DNA of 30,000 bases from Symbiodinium natans (GCA_905221605.1 CAJNDS010002710.1:1-30000); one strand, 5' to 3'. Shown: positions 8,640 through 18,409, counted from the stretch's first letter. Translations and numbers: made by a program. The notes: generated from the sequence alone by a model not told the origin.

Positions 8640-9484
8640 TTTTCATACGGGTAAAGGCTACTTAGAAAGCAGTCCCAGGTTGATGCCATGCGAAAACGCA
8701 CACAAAGCAAAACCCACCTTTGATTGAAAGCCCATACCGTTGATCTTTCGCCTTACTAACACATCAGATTGGCCCTTCCTCCATTCCGCTCCTCATGTTG
8801 CAACTACAAGGACCATGGAACACTTGGCTTCGGACGTGATGAACACACACCTGGCAACGTGCGAGCGCGGAAGGCATCTCATGCGTGACAGCCTTCCCGG
8901 GCACCTCGGGTTCTCGCTCTGGAGCTGCGTCAAGTGCGTTCCTAAGGTGCTCTTCTTGTCCTGCATCTTGCAAAAGGCGCAGGCACCCTAAACCCTAAAC
9001 CCGGGCACAAACTCAAAGCAGCACTGGGATGATGGCCCGATCATTCGAGATCCCTGGCGGAAATGACGATTGTGCTTCCTGGGTCGGATGACACAAAAGT
9101 TCCACAAGCCACAAAGCTCTGAGAGTGCACAAGTCATGGCCTCCTGCGCCACATACCGACCTTTGCCCGAGGCAAGATGCAAAAACTGCATCGAAACCGC
9201 AAAGCTCTCGGCCTCTAGTTTGAACGTTCTTCTTCCGAACATTCGTTCGTGCCTGTGCCTTGGACAGCGGGAAAAGCTCACAGCGCTTCCAAGTAGCTCC
9301 AGTCAGCCACGCAAGTCTGAAAGATGCTGTGCAAAAGGACAAGCACTGCGCATTCTGCCTTTAGGATGCAAGCCTGACGGTTCTCAACAAACGTTGAGCA
9401 CTGTGTATGGGCATGGTCTGGGATACTTAGTTGCAGACTTGTCCAGCAACAAGGTCGTAACCTGCAAGAGAGGCTCAGCTAAGT
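8640..9484. other. Region with unjoined candidate exons, upstream part of the RRM-like gene
   Basis: Minus-strand frames look protein-like but cannot be assigned. Near 8967-8893 there is an AAG acceptor, a frame reading DAGQEEHLRNALDAAPEREP, and a possible GC donor after VPGK. Near 9213-9100 a frame reads FKLEAESFAVSMQFLHLASG. They lie upstream of the RRM-like exons on the same strand and could belong to it or to a separate gene. Confidence 0.3.
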
Positions 9485-9606
9485 GCCCTAAACCCTAAAC
9501 CCTAAACCCTAAACCCGAAACCCTAAACCCTAAAAACCCTATAAACCCTTAAACCCTAAACCCTGTAAACCCTGAACCCCAACTAAACCCTAAACCCGAA
9601 CTAAAC
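9485..9606. repeat. Degenerate telomere-like tract (CCCTAAA)n
   Basis: About six good units, then CCCTATAAACCCTTAAA, CCCTGTAAA and CCCGAACTAAA variants. It faces the tract at 9727. Confidence 0.9.
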
Positions 9607-9726
9607 CGCAAATTTTCCACAAGAGCAAGAAAACGCAGCGAACCTGAACGATGGCTTCCCGTGGCTACGGAGCCAACAGGCACACCAAGCTGCCCTGCGG
9701 GCTCATGGGCATACACAGCGTAAATT

Positions 9727-9787
9727 AGGTTTAGGGTTTTGGGTTTAGCGTCTAGGGCCTAGGGCTTAGGCCTTAGGGTTTAGGGTT
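9727..9787. repeat. Degenerate telomere-like tract (TTTAGGG)n
   Basis: TTTAGGG, TTTTGGG, TCTAGGG and CTTAGGC variants. The 9607-9726 spacer before it has an open minus-strand frame, like the exon-bearing spacers elsewhere. Confidence 0.85.
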
Positions 9788-10466
9788 GGCATACTGACTG
9801 TCACTGACTGGGTTAGTTGAGTCGCGGACCATCATTGGCCAGGGACGCACGGGCGGCTTGAAAGTTGAGGTCGGACCTCGACACGTCAGTTCCGCCAACG
9901 TGAGCCATGTCGATCGCAGAAATTCGTCGCGGTCTGTGAACCAGGCCGGTCCAGGCCAGGTGGGGGACCATGACCATGCGATGGAAAAGACGAAAAATCT
10001 GGCGCTTGCCATTGTTGCACCTGGCTGTTCACGCCGGTCCAAACAAATGTCACTGAGAGTTGGACTAGTGAACCCGCCCATCTTCAAGCCTTATGGATCC
10101 GGAATGGTTCCGTTGAAAACCTCCCGGAAATGCTTAAGTCACCAAATAGTTCCGGAGTCCGAAGCCTGTGCCTCTGTATTGAAAGTGTGCGCTGCTAGGA
10201 AAAGGTCTAAGTGGGGGGCTTCCGTGTGGGGATGTTGGTTGCATGTGTCCCGATCAGCCGTGTCGGAGGCACCAGAGCATGAGACAGGTAAGCCAGGCAG
10301 GTTCACAATAACCCTAAACCCTAAACCCAGGGGTAAATCACACAGCTCATGCAAAACTCCTCCTGGCTACGTTACCGGCCGGTGGCGAACCTACCCTCAA
10401 TGCCTGGGTCACGGCGGAGGCCCTGTAGGCTTCATTCGCGCGGTGGTGGTGCAAAGTCCTCAGATG

Positions 10467-10561
10467 CCCTAAACCCTAAACCCTAAACCCTAAACCCTAA
10501 ACCCTAAACCCTAAACCCTAAACCCTAAACCCTAAACCCTAAACCCTAAACCCTAAACCCT
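10467..10561. repeat. Telomere-like tract (CCCTAAA)n
   Basis: Thirteen perfect units. Neighbouring short tracts lie at 10312-10328 and 10676-10694, giving spacers of 138 and 114 bp. Confidence 0.97.
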
Positions 10562-10702
10562 GTTCATTTTGTTCCGCACGAAACCGTCTTGGGTACTACG
10601 ACGCTACAGCCGAGGCACTTCTCCAGATTCTGTATATTCAGCAGCAGCTGATTCATCTGGCCCTGCCTTTTGATGTAGGGTTTAGGGTTTAGGCTTTAAA
10701 TT

Positions 10703-10812
10703 CCCAAAGAGCCCAATACCCCTTAATTAAGGAATATTCCGTAAATCATCATAAGGATCCCGTTATAAGTTCAGCTCTATTCCATTAATTAAGGGGTATT
10801 GGGCTCTGTGGG
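10703..10812 (-). mobile_element. MITE-like foldback, family A copy 3
   Basis: A 110-bp element inverted relative to copies 1 and 2, as shown by the interior TAAATCATCATAAGGATCCC. A 2-bp duplication, TT, flanks it (10701-10702 and 10813-10814). It sits just beyond a TTTAGGG tract. Confidence 0.9.
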
Positions 10813-10945
10813 TTAACAAGCTCTGAGTCTCAATCTGCCTTTGAAAGAGGCATCTTGGGGTCGGACGTATGTTGAAGCTGCTGCATTTGCTGAAGGTACT
10901 GCATTGTTAGGAGAGTCTCCTGCCATGAGCCGACTTAGCCAGGTG

Positions 10946-10978
10946 TTAGGGTTTAGGGTTTAGGGTTTAGGGTTTCGG
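10946..10978. repeat. Short telomere-like tract (TTTAGGG)n
   Basis: Four units, the last ending TTTCGGG. Confidence 0.9.
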
Positions 10979-11090
10979 GGGACCACAAGGACTTCAGCAA
11001 ACCGATGAGACAGCTGGAACAGTCCTGAGAATCATGAAGCAGCGCCATCCTCGGTCGGATCTGCAGCAAGCCCTCTTGAATAGACTTATC

Positions 11091-11172
11091 TATACTTTGT
11101 CTATACTTCTCTATACTTCTCTATACTTCTCTATACTTCTCTATACTTCTCTATACTTCTCTATACTTATCT
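11091..11172. repeat. 10-bp tandem repeat (CTATACTTCT)n
   Basis: About seven near-perfect copies of CTATACTTCT with variant copies at both edges (TCTATACTTTG on the left, CTATACTTATC on the right). Confidence 0.95.
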
Positions 11173-11410
11173 TGAACCCAGATACTTGCGTTAAATCTGA
11201 TCTCGGTCGCACACTGTTGTTGTTCACGTGTCCGGCTGCTGTTCAGTGCCATTGCGAGCACCTGACATGGGCTGTTCAGTTCAGGGTCGGCCTAAATAAA
11301 GCCAGAAGCTACATGCAAAGATTACACATGTACATCTATGAACCTATTCCCGCGAATCACTGTTTGCGGTTTCTCTGCCTCTTGTTCGATGAGTTCTTGC
11401 CCTTTGCCGG

Positions 11411-11840
11411 ACCTGTTCCTGTTGTTGTTCCTGTTGTTGTTCCTGCTGTTGTTTCTGTTGTTGATCCTGGTGTTGATCCTGTTGTTGATCCTGTTGTTGA
11501 TGTTGTTGTTGTTGTTGTTGTTGTTGCTGTTGCTGCTGTTGTTGCTGCTGTTGCTGTTGTTGGTGCTGCTGCTGTTGCTGCTGTTGCTGCTGTTGCTGAG
11601 TTGATGTTGTTGCTGTTGTTGCTGTTGCTGCTGTTGTTGCTGTTGTTGCTGTTGTTGCTGTTGTTGCTGTTGTTGCTGTTGTTGCTGTTGTTGCTGTTGT
11701 TGCTGTTGTTGCTGTTGTTGCTGTTGTTGCTACTTCTGTGGTCGTCGTGGTCGTCGTGGTCGTCGTGGTCGTCGTTTCGCCGTCGCCGTTTCGCTTTCGC
11801 CGACGTTGTCGCCGTGGTCGAAGTCGCTGTCGCCGTCGCC
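11411..11840. repeat. Triplet-rich repeat (GTT/GCT)n then (CGT)n
   Basis: It begins with CCTGTTGTTGTT, continues as a regular 9-bp TTGCTGTTG array (11605-11735), and ends in GTCGTCGTG and GCCGTCGCC units. The minus strand would give poly-Gln or poly-Thr. No exon could be tied to it. Confidence 0.9.
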
Positions 11841-12814
11841 GTGCTGAACTGCTCATTCCAGCTTGATGAATGTTGCGCTGGGCTAGCAACACTGTCAGGA
11901 CCCAGAAGAAGGTGCACAGAAAAATCCTCATAGGCTATCCGTCTCTTCTGGGAACTGCCTGCTCAACCACCGGATGCTGCCAACTCTGGCTCGTCACATT
12001 CCTTGTTTGGTGGTGCGCTTACAGCCAACAATTGAAAGCTCAAGAACAAATCACAGGCAACAACAAATTCAAGCCATGCAGCGCTTGACTGCGTTCCTCG
12101 GGTATCCACTGCTCAAACATGTCCAGCAACTAGGCAGCCAGCGCAATAAACCCAGACAAGTGGCCCAAAGGTTGTGGCTTCTTGCCTCGTCTGGCATTGG
12201 AATGCCAGCAGACGAACCTGCGGGATAATGCTGCGCGGCCTGAGAAGTGCATGCCATGAACGTCAGGCAAAAACCGGATTTCAAGAGTCCATCGCACCAA
12301 TGCCAAATAAGATCCTTGCGATTGCAACATCTTGGAGTCCGCTGAGGAAGTTTGGAGCTGTCGCACCGAAACGTCGGGGGGCGCCGGAATCACTCATCGA
12401 GCTGCAAGATTAGAACTACGCTCCAGGTATCACACAATTCAATGAATAACTGCGTGGTAAAACACCTTAATTTGCACACGAGCATTCACCCAACAGATTG
12501 CACGAATCACTCACTAATGACATGCAAACACATGCATCACTTCGATTGCATAAAGCCTCATGGCTGCCAAGCAGCAAGCAAGTATTCCCAGCCCTTGCCT
12601 TCGGCACACTTGTCCTCCTACTGATGCCCGTCGCAAGAAGACTACCCTGAACGTCCAAACTCGCAAACCTGGATCCTGCTAATCCCTCACCCCCATGCAT
12701 GATACAATCTCTTCAGGAGGTGGGTGTGCTAGGAACATCCGAGGAGCCAGTAGAGTTGAGAGCTCCACCAAAGCATTCGGGAATGTTCCAACAAGCAAGC
12801 TTTTTGGCTGCTTG
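11841..12814. other. No recognisable gene; one exon-like segment
   Basis: A minus-strand frame near 12330-12256 is bracketed by an AAG acceptor and a CAG|GC donor and reads DLIWHWCDGLLKSG followed by a hydrophobic stretch. No family is recognised and no partner exon was found. The rest shows only short overlapping frames. Confidence 0.35.
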
Positions 12815-13024
12815 ATCCACCTGAACACTTGCGGGAGTGATTGGTAGACGGCAGCTCTTGAACGCTGCAAGGGAGCTAGCTTTCGTGATGAATGATATCA
12901 CCAATACCAACCGGGTGCAGCATTTGGTCGCTAAATGTAGGGGATCGGCCTCTTCCTTCATCCCGCTGAACTCTGGCTGTACTCTTTTGATCTCCAGCGA
13001 CGGGGGTGGCTCCAAGGTCAAAGC
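12815..13024 (-). other. Duplicated 3' flank of RPL7 copy 1
   Basis: This sequence downstream of the copy 1 stop is clearly related to 14843-15048 downstream of copy 2, with small indels, for example extra bases around 12960-12980. The duplicated unit therefore includes a 3' UTR and flank of about 200 bp. Similarity fades near 12815 and near 14843, which marks the edge of the tandem duplication. Confidence 0.85.
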
Positions 13025-14653
13025 TCAGTTCATGCGCTTCAAGAGGTCGTTGATCAGCTCCTGCACTCAAGCTGCCTCCCTGCCTGCCCCATCGCTTGTC
13101 AGTACAAAAGCTGTCCTCCCGATTTCCCCAGTCACCTCCGCGTGCTTCGCAAAAGCCGTGACCTCCGCCAGCATACCGACTACAGTACGCAGCAAAGTCT
13201 GCTGCAGCATGGCATCTGTAAGATCCGAGCGCTTGTTGATGAATCCACCCTTGGGCGAGCTCAGCTTGAATGGCCACAAGAAGTTGGAGGCCTGCAGACA
13301 GAGGGGATACAACTCCCTTGGCATCATCAAGCAAGCAAGCTTAAGTGGCTTCGCACATCTCAGCACAGGGAATCCCACCTGCTTGAAGCTGGGGCCAACC
13401 GTGTAAATCTCATGGATGATGTCCTCCATTCCGTGGATGCCATACCTGGAGATGGATGCATTGTGTATACTTATTCGCATGCTGCGAGCCCCGTCACCGA
13501 GCCCGGCGCTTGCCCAAGTTGTCCGAGATGATGTCGTTGGACGCAAGGGGTAGGCGCTGCTTGTTCACCTGCGAGCTTTTGGCAGTCTTTTGCCTAGAAT
13601 GTCACACAACTACGAGAGGGCCTTCCCGAAGCCACGCTTGTAGACAAGCTCACGCACCGTCTTGAGGGACGGGTAGCCGTATGTCACGTACGGCTGCACG
13701 AGCTTCAGCATGTTCAGGATAGGCTTGTTCACCTAAGTGCAGCTTGGTGCGACGGCAGCCGCAACATCCCTGCAGCCGGGGACTGGCCTTCAGGAACACG
13801 CCATTGTGCAGCTGCTTCAGTCGAAGCAGCTGGAGCACCTTCCTCCAACGCAACAAGTCTCAACAGCTTCAACAAGCACAGAAACATGCTCAAAACTTCT
13901 GCTCTTCGCACCCCGCCTGGGCTTTGGGCTCATCTTGATGATGCCTGCGATGCGGACGACGAACAGCAGCTTCGCCTGCGCAGGCGTAAAACAGGTAGAA
14001 AACGCATGGAGTGCCATAGAGTTCTTCGTGGTCTCAAGGCCTCAGGCTCCACGAAGAAGTTTCCATTGAGCTTCGCTTCTCGGCGGAGCTTCACAAGCTC
14101 CGAGGCAGTGTCTGCATACTCCTGGAATCTGCTGCCCATTCCAATTCTCGGGATCCAGTTGCAGCGTGTTCTGTTCTACCACTACATTAGAACTTTTAAA
14201 ACGTCGGACATGTGACATTCCTGACTCCATGCAAATTTCCACAGCTGTCCTTCTCGTAAGCCTCAGTCCGCTCTTTAAGCTTCGCCCGCTCTTCCTGTGG
14301 TCCGCAAGAGTTGACATGTGTCAAGTAGTCCACGGTTCTTACAGCAGCTGGCAGATGGGAGATGACATGATTTTGAGTCGCTCCTGGCGTTGCTTCTGCT
14401 TCTCTTCGAGCGCCTGCTTCTTCTCCTTAAACAGACGTGGATTGCGAGCATTTTGTGATGTGTGAAGTAAAGCATTTGGGCCCGCTGCTGCTGCCAGCTT
14501 CTCGTCCCGTGCCTGCCGGAGCTTCACCAGCTCAGGCACGGCCGCGCCCTCGGGCACCTCCGCCTGTGAAGCGCTAGTGGGGCTTCCCCAACATGCTAGG
14601 GTGCATAAGTTTCTTTGGCAAAGTGCCTTGGAGATCAGGTACCGCTCAGCCAT
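13025..14653 (-). CDS. RPL7: Ribosomal protein L7 (uL30), tandem copy 1, 13 exons
   Basis: Large-subunit ribosomal protein of the cytosolic ribosome. Exons, 5' to 3' on the minus strand: 14653-14627, 14563-14495, 14425-14384, 14294-14250, 14121-14041, 13975-13917, 13842-13788, 13732-13622, 13568-13510, 13445-13379, 13291-13231, 13162-13116, 13060-13025 (TGA at 13027-13025). Joined, they give 252 residues in one frame, close to the usual 245-250. Hallmarks in order: MAERYLISK start, [107 protein letters not shown], and LKRMN at the C-terminus. These match eukaryotic L7 block by block. Donor dinucleotides of the 12 introns are GC (8), GA (3) and GT (1); all acceptors are AG. Introns are 53-128 nt. 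Copy 2 lies upstream on the same strand, 395 bp away. Identity is near certain; a few borders could shift by 1-3 nt because of AG|G repeats. Confidence 0.96.
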
Positions 14654-15048
14654 GGCCGATGTCCAGCCGGCTCGAGCCGCTAGAACCAGCTGCGACAGAC
14701 AACTTGAAACTGGAGACTGTGGGTGGTTCAGTTCGGACGCGCGCAGCTGTCGTTCGTGCGAACACTTCAGACCCACATGAGCTGAAACTTTAAGGGTGCA
14801 AGAAGAGTAATTACCCTGAATGTCCGTACTACTTACGGACCGCAGTCCACCTGAACCCTTGTGAGATTGGCTGGTAAACGGCGACTCTTGAACGCTGCAA
14901 GGGAGCTAGCTCTCGTGATGAGTGATATGGATGCCCCCAATACCAGCCGGGCGCAGCATTTGGTCGCTAGATGTAGGGGATCGGCCTCTTCCTTCACCCG
15001 CTGTATTCTTTTGATCTCCAGCGACGGGGGTGGCTCCAAGGTCAAAGC
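14654..15048. other. Spacer between the two RPL7 copies
   Basis: This 395-bp spacer runs from the copy 2 stop codon to the copy 1 ATG. Its lower-numbered part (14654 to about 14842) is the copy 1 leader and promoter side, with no TATA-like element recognised. The rest is the duplicated copy 2 3' flank. Sense GGCTCGAG just upstream of the copy 1 ATG corresponds to GGCTCAAG upstream of copy 2 and could be the trans-splice acceptor region. Confidence 0.6.
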
Positions 15049-16090
15049 TCAGTTCATGCGCTTCAAGAGGTCGTTGATCAGCTCCTGCACTCAAGCTGCC
15101 TCCCTGCCTGCCCCATCGCTTGTCAGTACAAAAGCTGTCCTCCCGATTTCCCCAGTCACCTCCCCGTGCTTCGCAAAAGCCGTGACCTCCGCCAGCATAC
15201 CGACTACAGTACACAGCAAAGTCTGCTGCAGCATGGCATCTGTAAGATCCGAGCGCTTGTTGATGAACCCACCCTTGGGCGAGCTCAGCTTGAATGGCCA
15301 CAAGAAGTTGGAGGCCTGCAGACAGAGGGGATACAACTCCCTTGGCATCATCAAGCAAACAAGCTTAAGTGGCTTCGCACATCTCAGCACAGGGAAGCCC
15401 ACCTGCTTGAAGCTGGGGCCAACCGTGTAAATCTCATGGATGATGTCCTCCATTCCATGGATGCCATACCTGAAGATGGATGCATTGTGTATACTTATAT
15501 ATAATATAACGATGTATAGTATATACAATATAATACAACATTATAACATACTATAACATTATAACATAATACAAAGCAATATAATATAATATAATATAAT
15601 ATAATATAATATAATAAAATATAATATAATATAATATCCGCCGACCCCAGCTTTGAGCGGGGGAGGCGCTAGTGAAGACTCCATGGCGTCGGCGTAACCC
15701 CGCACCTTAAGCTGATTTTAAAGGGCCCCAGTCCGTGCCCCGCCCTTCCCGCCCTCCTGCCCTTCCCGCCCTTCCCGCCCTTCCCGCCCTTTCCGCCCGC
15801 TCCGCCCGCCATGGCTCACCACCAACCCCTTCCCCTGCCCCTCCCACTACCCTTCCCCTTCCCAACCATTCCACTGTTTCAGGGCCAATCCACGCCCGGC
15901 CTTCCCCCCCGGCCCCCCTCTCACCGTACCCCCAATCCACCCCGCCTAACCCTCCCACCACCAACCACCCTTCCCAACCATTCCACTCCATCCTCCTCCC
16001 CTACTACCCCTTCCCCACTCGATCAGATGACTGACTTTAAAGACTGACTTTAAAGGGCTCCAGCGTGCCCGCCCCCTCCCCTACCCCCCT

Positions 16091-16147
<57 letters not shown>

Positions 16148-18388
16148 ACCCCCCACCCCACTTTCATGCCTGGTCCCCTGGCCTTATGCCTCTAGACCCA
16201 GATGACTTTAAAGGGCCCCAGTGCACGCCCGCCCTCTCCGCTCTTCCCGCTTGCTCCGCCCTTGCCGCTTGCTCCGCCTCCCCATGGCCTAGATATCCCT
16301 GGCCGCACTTTCATGCCTGGTCCCCTCCCGCTCCGCCTCCCCATGGCCTAAACGTCCCTGGCCGCACTGGCTCATTGACCTTATGCCTCTGGACCCGATC
16401 AGATGACTTTAAAGGGCCCCAGTGCACGCCCGCCCTCTCCGCTCTTCCCGTCCGTCCGCCCTTCCCGCTATAGCAGAGTCTGGGGGACCGCTTACTGCTG
16501 GCTCGTGCGGACTGGGGGAGTGAGATGCCATATGTGCCCTATGCATACCCTTTAAGGGAGGGTTAGGGTTTGGGGTTTAGGATTTCGGGTTTAGGGTTTA
16601 GGGGTTAGGGTTTCGGGTTTAGGGCTTCTTAGGGCTTTAGAGTTAGGAGTTTAGGGGTTTAGGGTTTAAGGTTTAGGGTTTAGGCGTTTAGGGTTTAGGG
16701 TTTAGGGTTTCGAGTGGCCTTGTTCCAGTTCAAATTGAGGAGATGCTTGGCCGACAGATATTGCACAGCGGTCGCGGATGGCCTCTCAGCACACTACCGA
16801 CTAAGCCCTCCTAATGCCCTTGAAACCCTGAACGCTCAACCCTAAGCCCTAGACCCTAAGCCCTAAACCCTAGGCCCTAAACCCGAAACCCTAAACCCTA
16901 AACCGTAGACCGCTCACTCTCCTCCTGCCTCTGCGAATTCGTCGAAAGATGGCCTGCCATCCTTGTTCTTGTCCGGTTTGCGCGGAGCATCAGGTTGAGG
17001 GGTCGGCGGCACTGGCGGTAGCCATTAAATAAGATAATATAATATAATATAATATAATATAAATGCCCATTCGTATGCTGCACGCTCCGTCACCGAGGCC
17101 GGCGCTTGCCCAAGTTGTCCGAGATGATGTCGTTGGACGCAAGGGGTAGGCGCTGCTTGTTCACCTGCGAGGAAAGAAAGCCGCTTTTGGTATTCTCGTG
17201 CCTAGAACGCCGTACATGCGAGGGCCTTCCCGAAGCCACGCTTGTAGACAAGCTCACGCACCGTCTTGAGGGACGGGTAGCCGTATGTCACGTACGGCTG
17301 CACGAGCTTCAGCATGTTCAGGATAGGCTTGTTCACCTAAGTGCAGCTTGGTGCGACGGCAGCCGCAACATCCCTGCAGACGGGGACTGGCCTTCAGGAA
17401 GACGCCATTGTGCAGCTGCTTTAGTCGAAGCAGCTGGAGCACCTTCCTCCAACGCAACAAGTCTCAACAGCTACAACAAGCACAGAAACATGCTCAAAAC
17501 TTCTGCTCTTCGCACCGCGCCTTGGCTTTGGGCTCATCTTGATGATGCCTGCAATGCGGACGACGAACAGCAGCTTCGCCTGCGCAGGCACAGAATAAGT
17601 AGAAAACGCATGGGGTGCCATAGTTTTCTTCGCACTCTCAACGCCTCAGGCTCCACGAAGAAATTTCCATTGAGCTTCGCTTCTCGGCGGAGCTTCACAA
17701 GCTCCGAGGCAGTGTCTGCATACTCCTGGAATCTGCTGCCCATTCCAATTCTCGGGATCCAGTTCCAGCATGTTCTGTTCTACCAATACATTAGAACTTT
17801 TTAAATTAGAATAATTAGAACTTTTTAAACGTCGGACATGTGACATTTTGGAGATTCCTGATTTCATGCAAATTTCCATAGCTGTCCTTCTCGTAAGCCT
17901 CAGTCCGCTCTTTCAGCTTCGCCCGCTCTTCCTGTGGTCCGCAAGAGTTGACATGTGTCAAGTAGTCCACGGTTCTTACAGCAGCTGGCAGATGGGAGAT
18001 GACATGATTTTGAGTCGCTCCTGGCGTTGCTTCTGCTTCTCTTCGAGCGCCTGCTTCTTCTCCTTAAACAGACGTGGATTGCAAGCATTTTGTGATGCGT
18101 GAAGTAAAGCATTTGGGCCCGCTGCTGCTGCCAGCTTCTCGTCCCGTGCCTGCCGGAGCTTCACCAGCTCAGGCACGGCCGCGCCCTCGGGCACCTCCGC
18201 CTCGAGCCACAGCAGCGAAAAGGGCTCAGGATGTGTTGCAGTACCTGCATGGGCTATTATACCCCATAACCCTTAAAAAGGCCCCTTATGGGGTTGGTTT
18301 GGGGGATTGTACGGCCAAATAGCCCATGCTGGTATGGCTTCGCTTGTCTTCACGTGCGCGCCTTGGAGATCAAATACCGTTCAGCCAT
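15049..18388 (-). CDS. RPL7: Ribosomal protein L7 (uL30), tandem copy 2, 13 exons with one enlarged intron
   Basis: Second RPL7 copy with the same 13-exon structure: 18388-18362, 18200-18132, 18062-18021, 17931-17887, 17725-17645, 17579-17521, 17446-17392, 17336-17226, 17164-17106, 15469-15403, 15315-15255, 15186-15140, 15084-15049 (stop at 15051-15049). The protein is identical to copy 1. Twelve exon bases differ and all are silent. All 12 donor dinucleotides (8 GC, 3 GA, 1 GT) are kept. Intron 9, between the exons ending in LGK and starting YGIHG, is 1,636 nt instead of 64 because of an insert at 15498-17069. Intron 1 carries an 83-bp foldback at 18247-18329. Exon frame and splice sites are intact, so this looks like a working gene and not a decayed copy. 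Upstream of the ATG, sense GGCTCAAG (18417-18410) resembles the end of the dinoflagellate spliced leader. Confidence 0.95.
15498..15639. repeat. AT-rich microsatellite (AATAT/ATAAT)n, left edge of the intron insert
   Basis: The first part is irregular TATA-rich sequence (15498-15575), followed by a clean ATAAT pentamer run to about 15637. A shorter run of the same pentamer lies at 17031-17063 on the far side of the insert, so the insert may have arisen within, or be bracketed by, this repeat. Confidence 0.85.
16013..16475. repeat. Degenerate tandem unit with GACTTTAAAGGGCCCCAG blocks
   Basis: A block GATGACTTTAAAGGGCCCC followed by CGCCCGCCCTCTCCGCTCTT occurs at about 16201-16250 and again at 16403-16452, 202 bp apart. 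Weaker versions lie at about 15713 and 16040. Between them, CCCCATGGCCTA...CCCTGGCCGCACT occurs twice (about 16282 and 16338). This is an imperfect tandem repeat inside the RPL7 intron insert. Confidence 0.7.
16092..16147. repeat. Poly-C run (56 nt)
   Basis: An uninterrupted run of 56 C, with more C-rich sequence to 16160. It lies in RPL7 copy 2 intron 9, so the pre-mRNA would carry a G56 run. The exact length may be unreliable in an assembly. Confidence 0.85.
16561..16711. repeat. Degenerate telomere-like tract (TTTAGGG)n in RPL7 copy 2 intron 9
   Basis: About 20 units with TTTCGGG, TTTGGGG, TTTAAGG and TTTAGGCG variants. It faces the CCCTAAA tract at 16820 across a spacer of about 110 bp. 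Confidence 0.9.
16820..16909. repeat. Degenerate telomere-like tract (CCCTAAA)n in RPL7 copy 2 intron 9
   Basis: About eleven units, many variant (CCCTGAA, CCCTAGA, CCCTAGG, CCCGAAA). Confidence 0.9.
18247..18329. mobile_element. 83-bp foldback in intron 1 of RPL7 copy 2
   Basis: The 12-bp perfect inverted ends GCATGGGCTATT and AATAGCCCATGC enclose C- and G-rich sequence with CCCCATAACCC and TTATGGGGTT. It is absent from intron 1 of copy 1, so it was gained after the duplication or lost from the other copy. Confidence 0.6.
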
Positions 18389-18409
18389 GTTGTACAATCA
18401 GCCCAAGCG

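Larger units (their letters stand above)
9607..10702. other. Exon-like spacers between telomere-like tracts, unassigned
   Basis: Minus-strand frames look coding but could not be joined: about 9726-9607 (HEPAGQLGVPVGSVATGS), about 9930-9815 (MAHVGGTDVSRSDLNFQA in one frame, DRDEFLRSTWLTLAEL in another), and about 10450-10340. They lie upstream of the RRM-like gene on the same strand and may be its earlier exons. Confidence 0.3.
15498..17069. other. 1.57-kb insert in intron 9 of RPL7 copy 2
   Basis: Copy 1 has a 64-nt intron here. In copy 2 the sequence is interrupted after tatactta and resumes at tcgtatgctg (17071). The insert starts and ends with AATAT/ATAAT repeats (15498-15639 and 17031-17063). 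Between these lie C-rich low-complexity sequence, a C56 run, repeated TTTAAAGGGCCCCAG blocks and two telomere-like tracts. No open reading frame or terminal inverted repeat was recognised. The intron's own donor (GC) and acceptor (AG) are unchanged. Confidence 0.85.

Noticed and set aside
11034-11933. Poly-Gln/Thr and poly-Leu frames up to 299 codons
   Set aside because: Open in several phases and on both strands because of the triplet repeat; no homologous flank was found.
12837-13406. Plus-strand 189-codon frame, repeated at 14861-15430
   Set aside because: It is the antisense shadow of the RPL7 3' exons; the duplication, not coding, explains its conservation.
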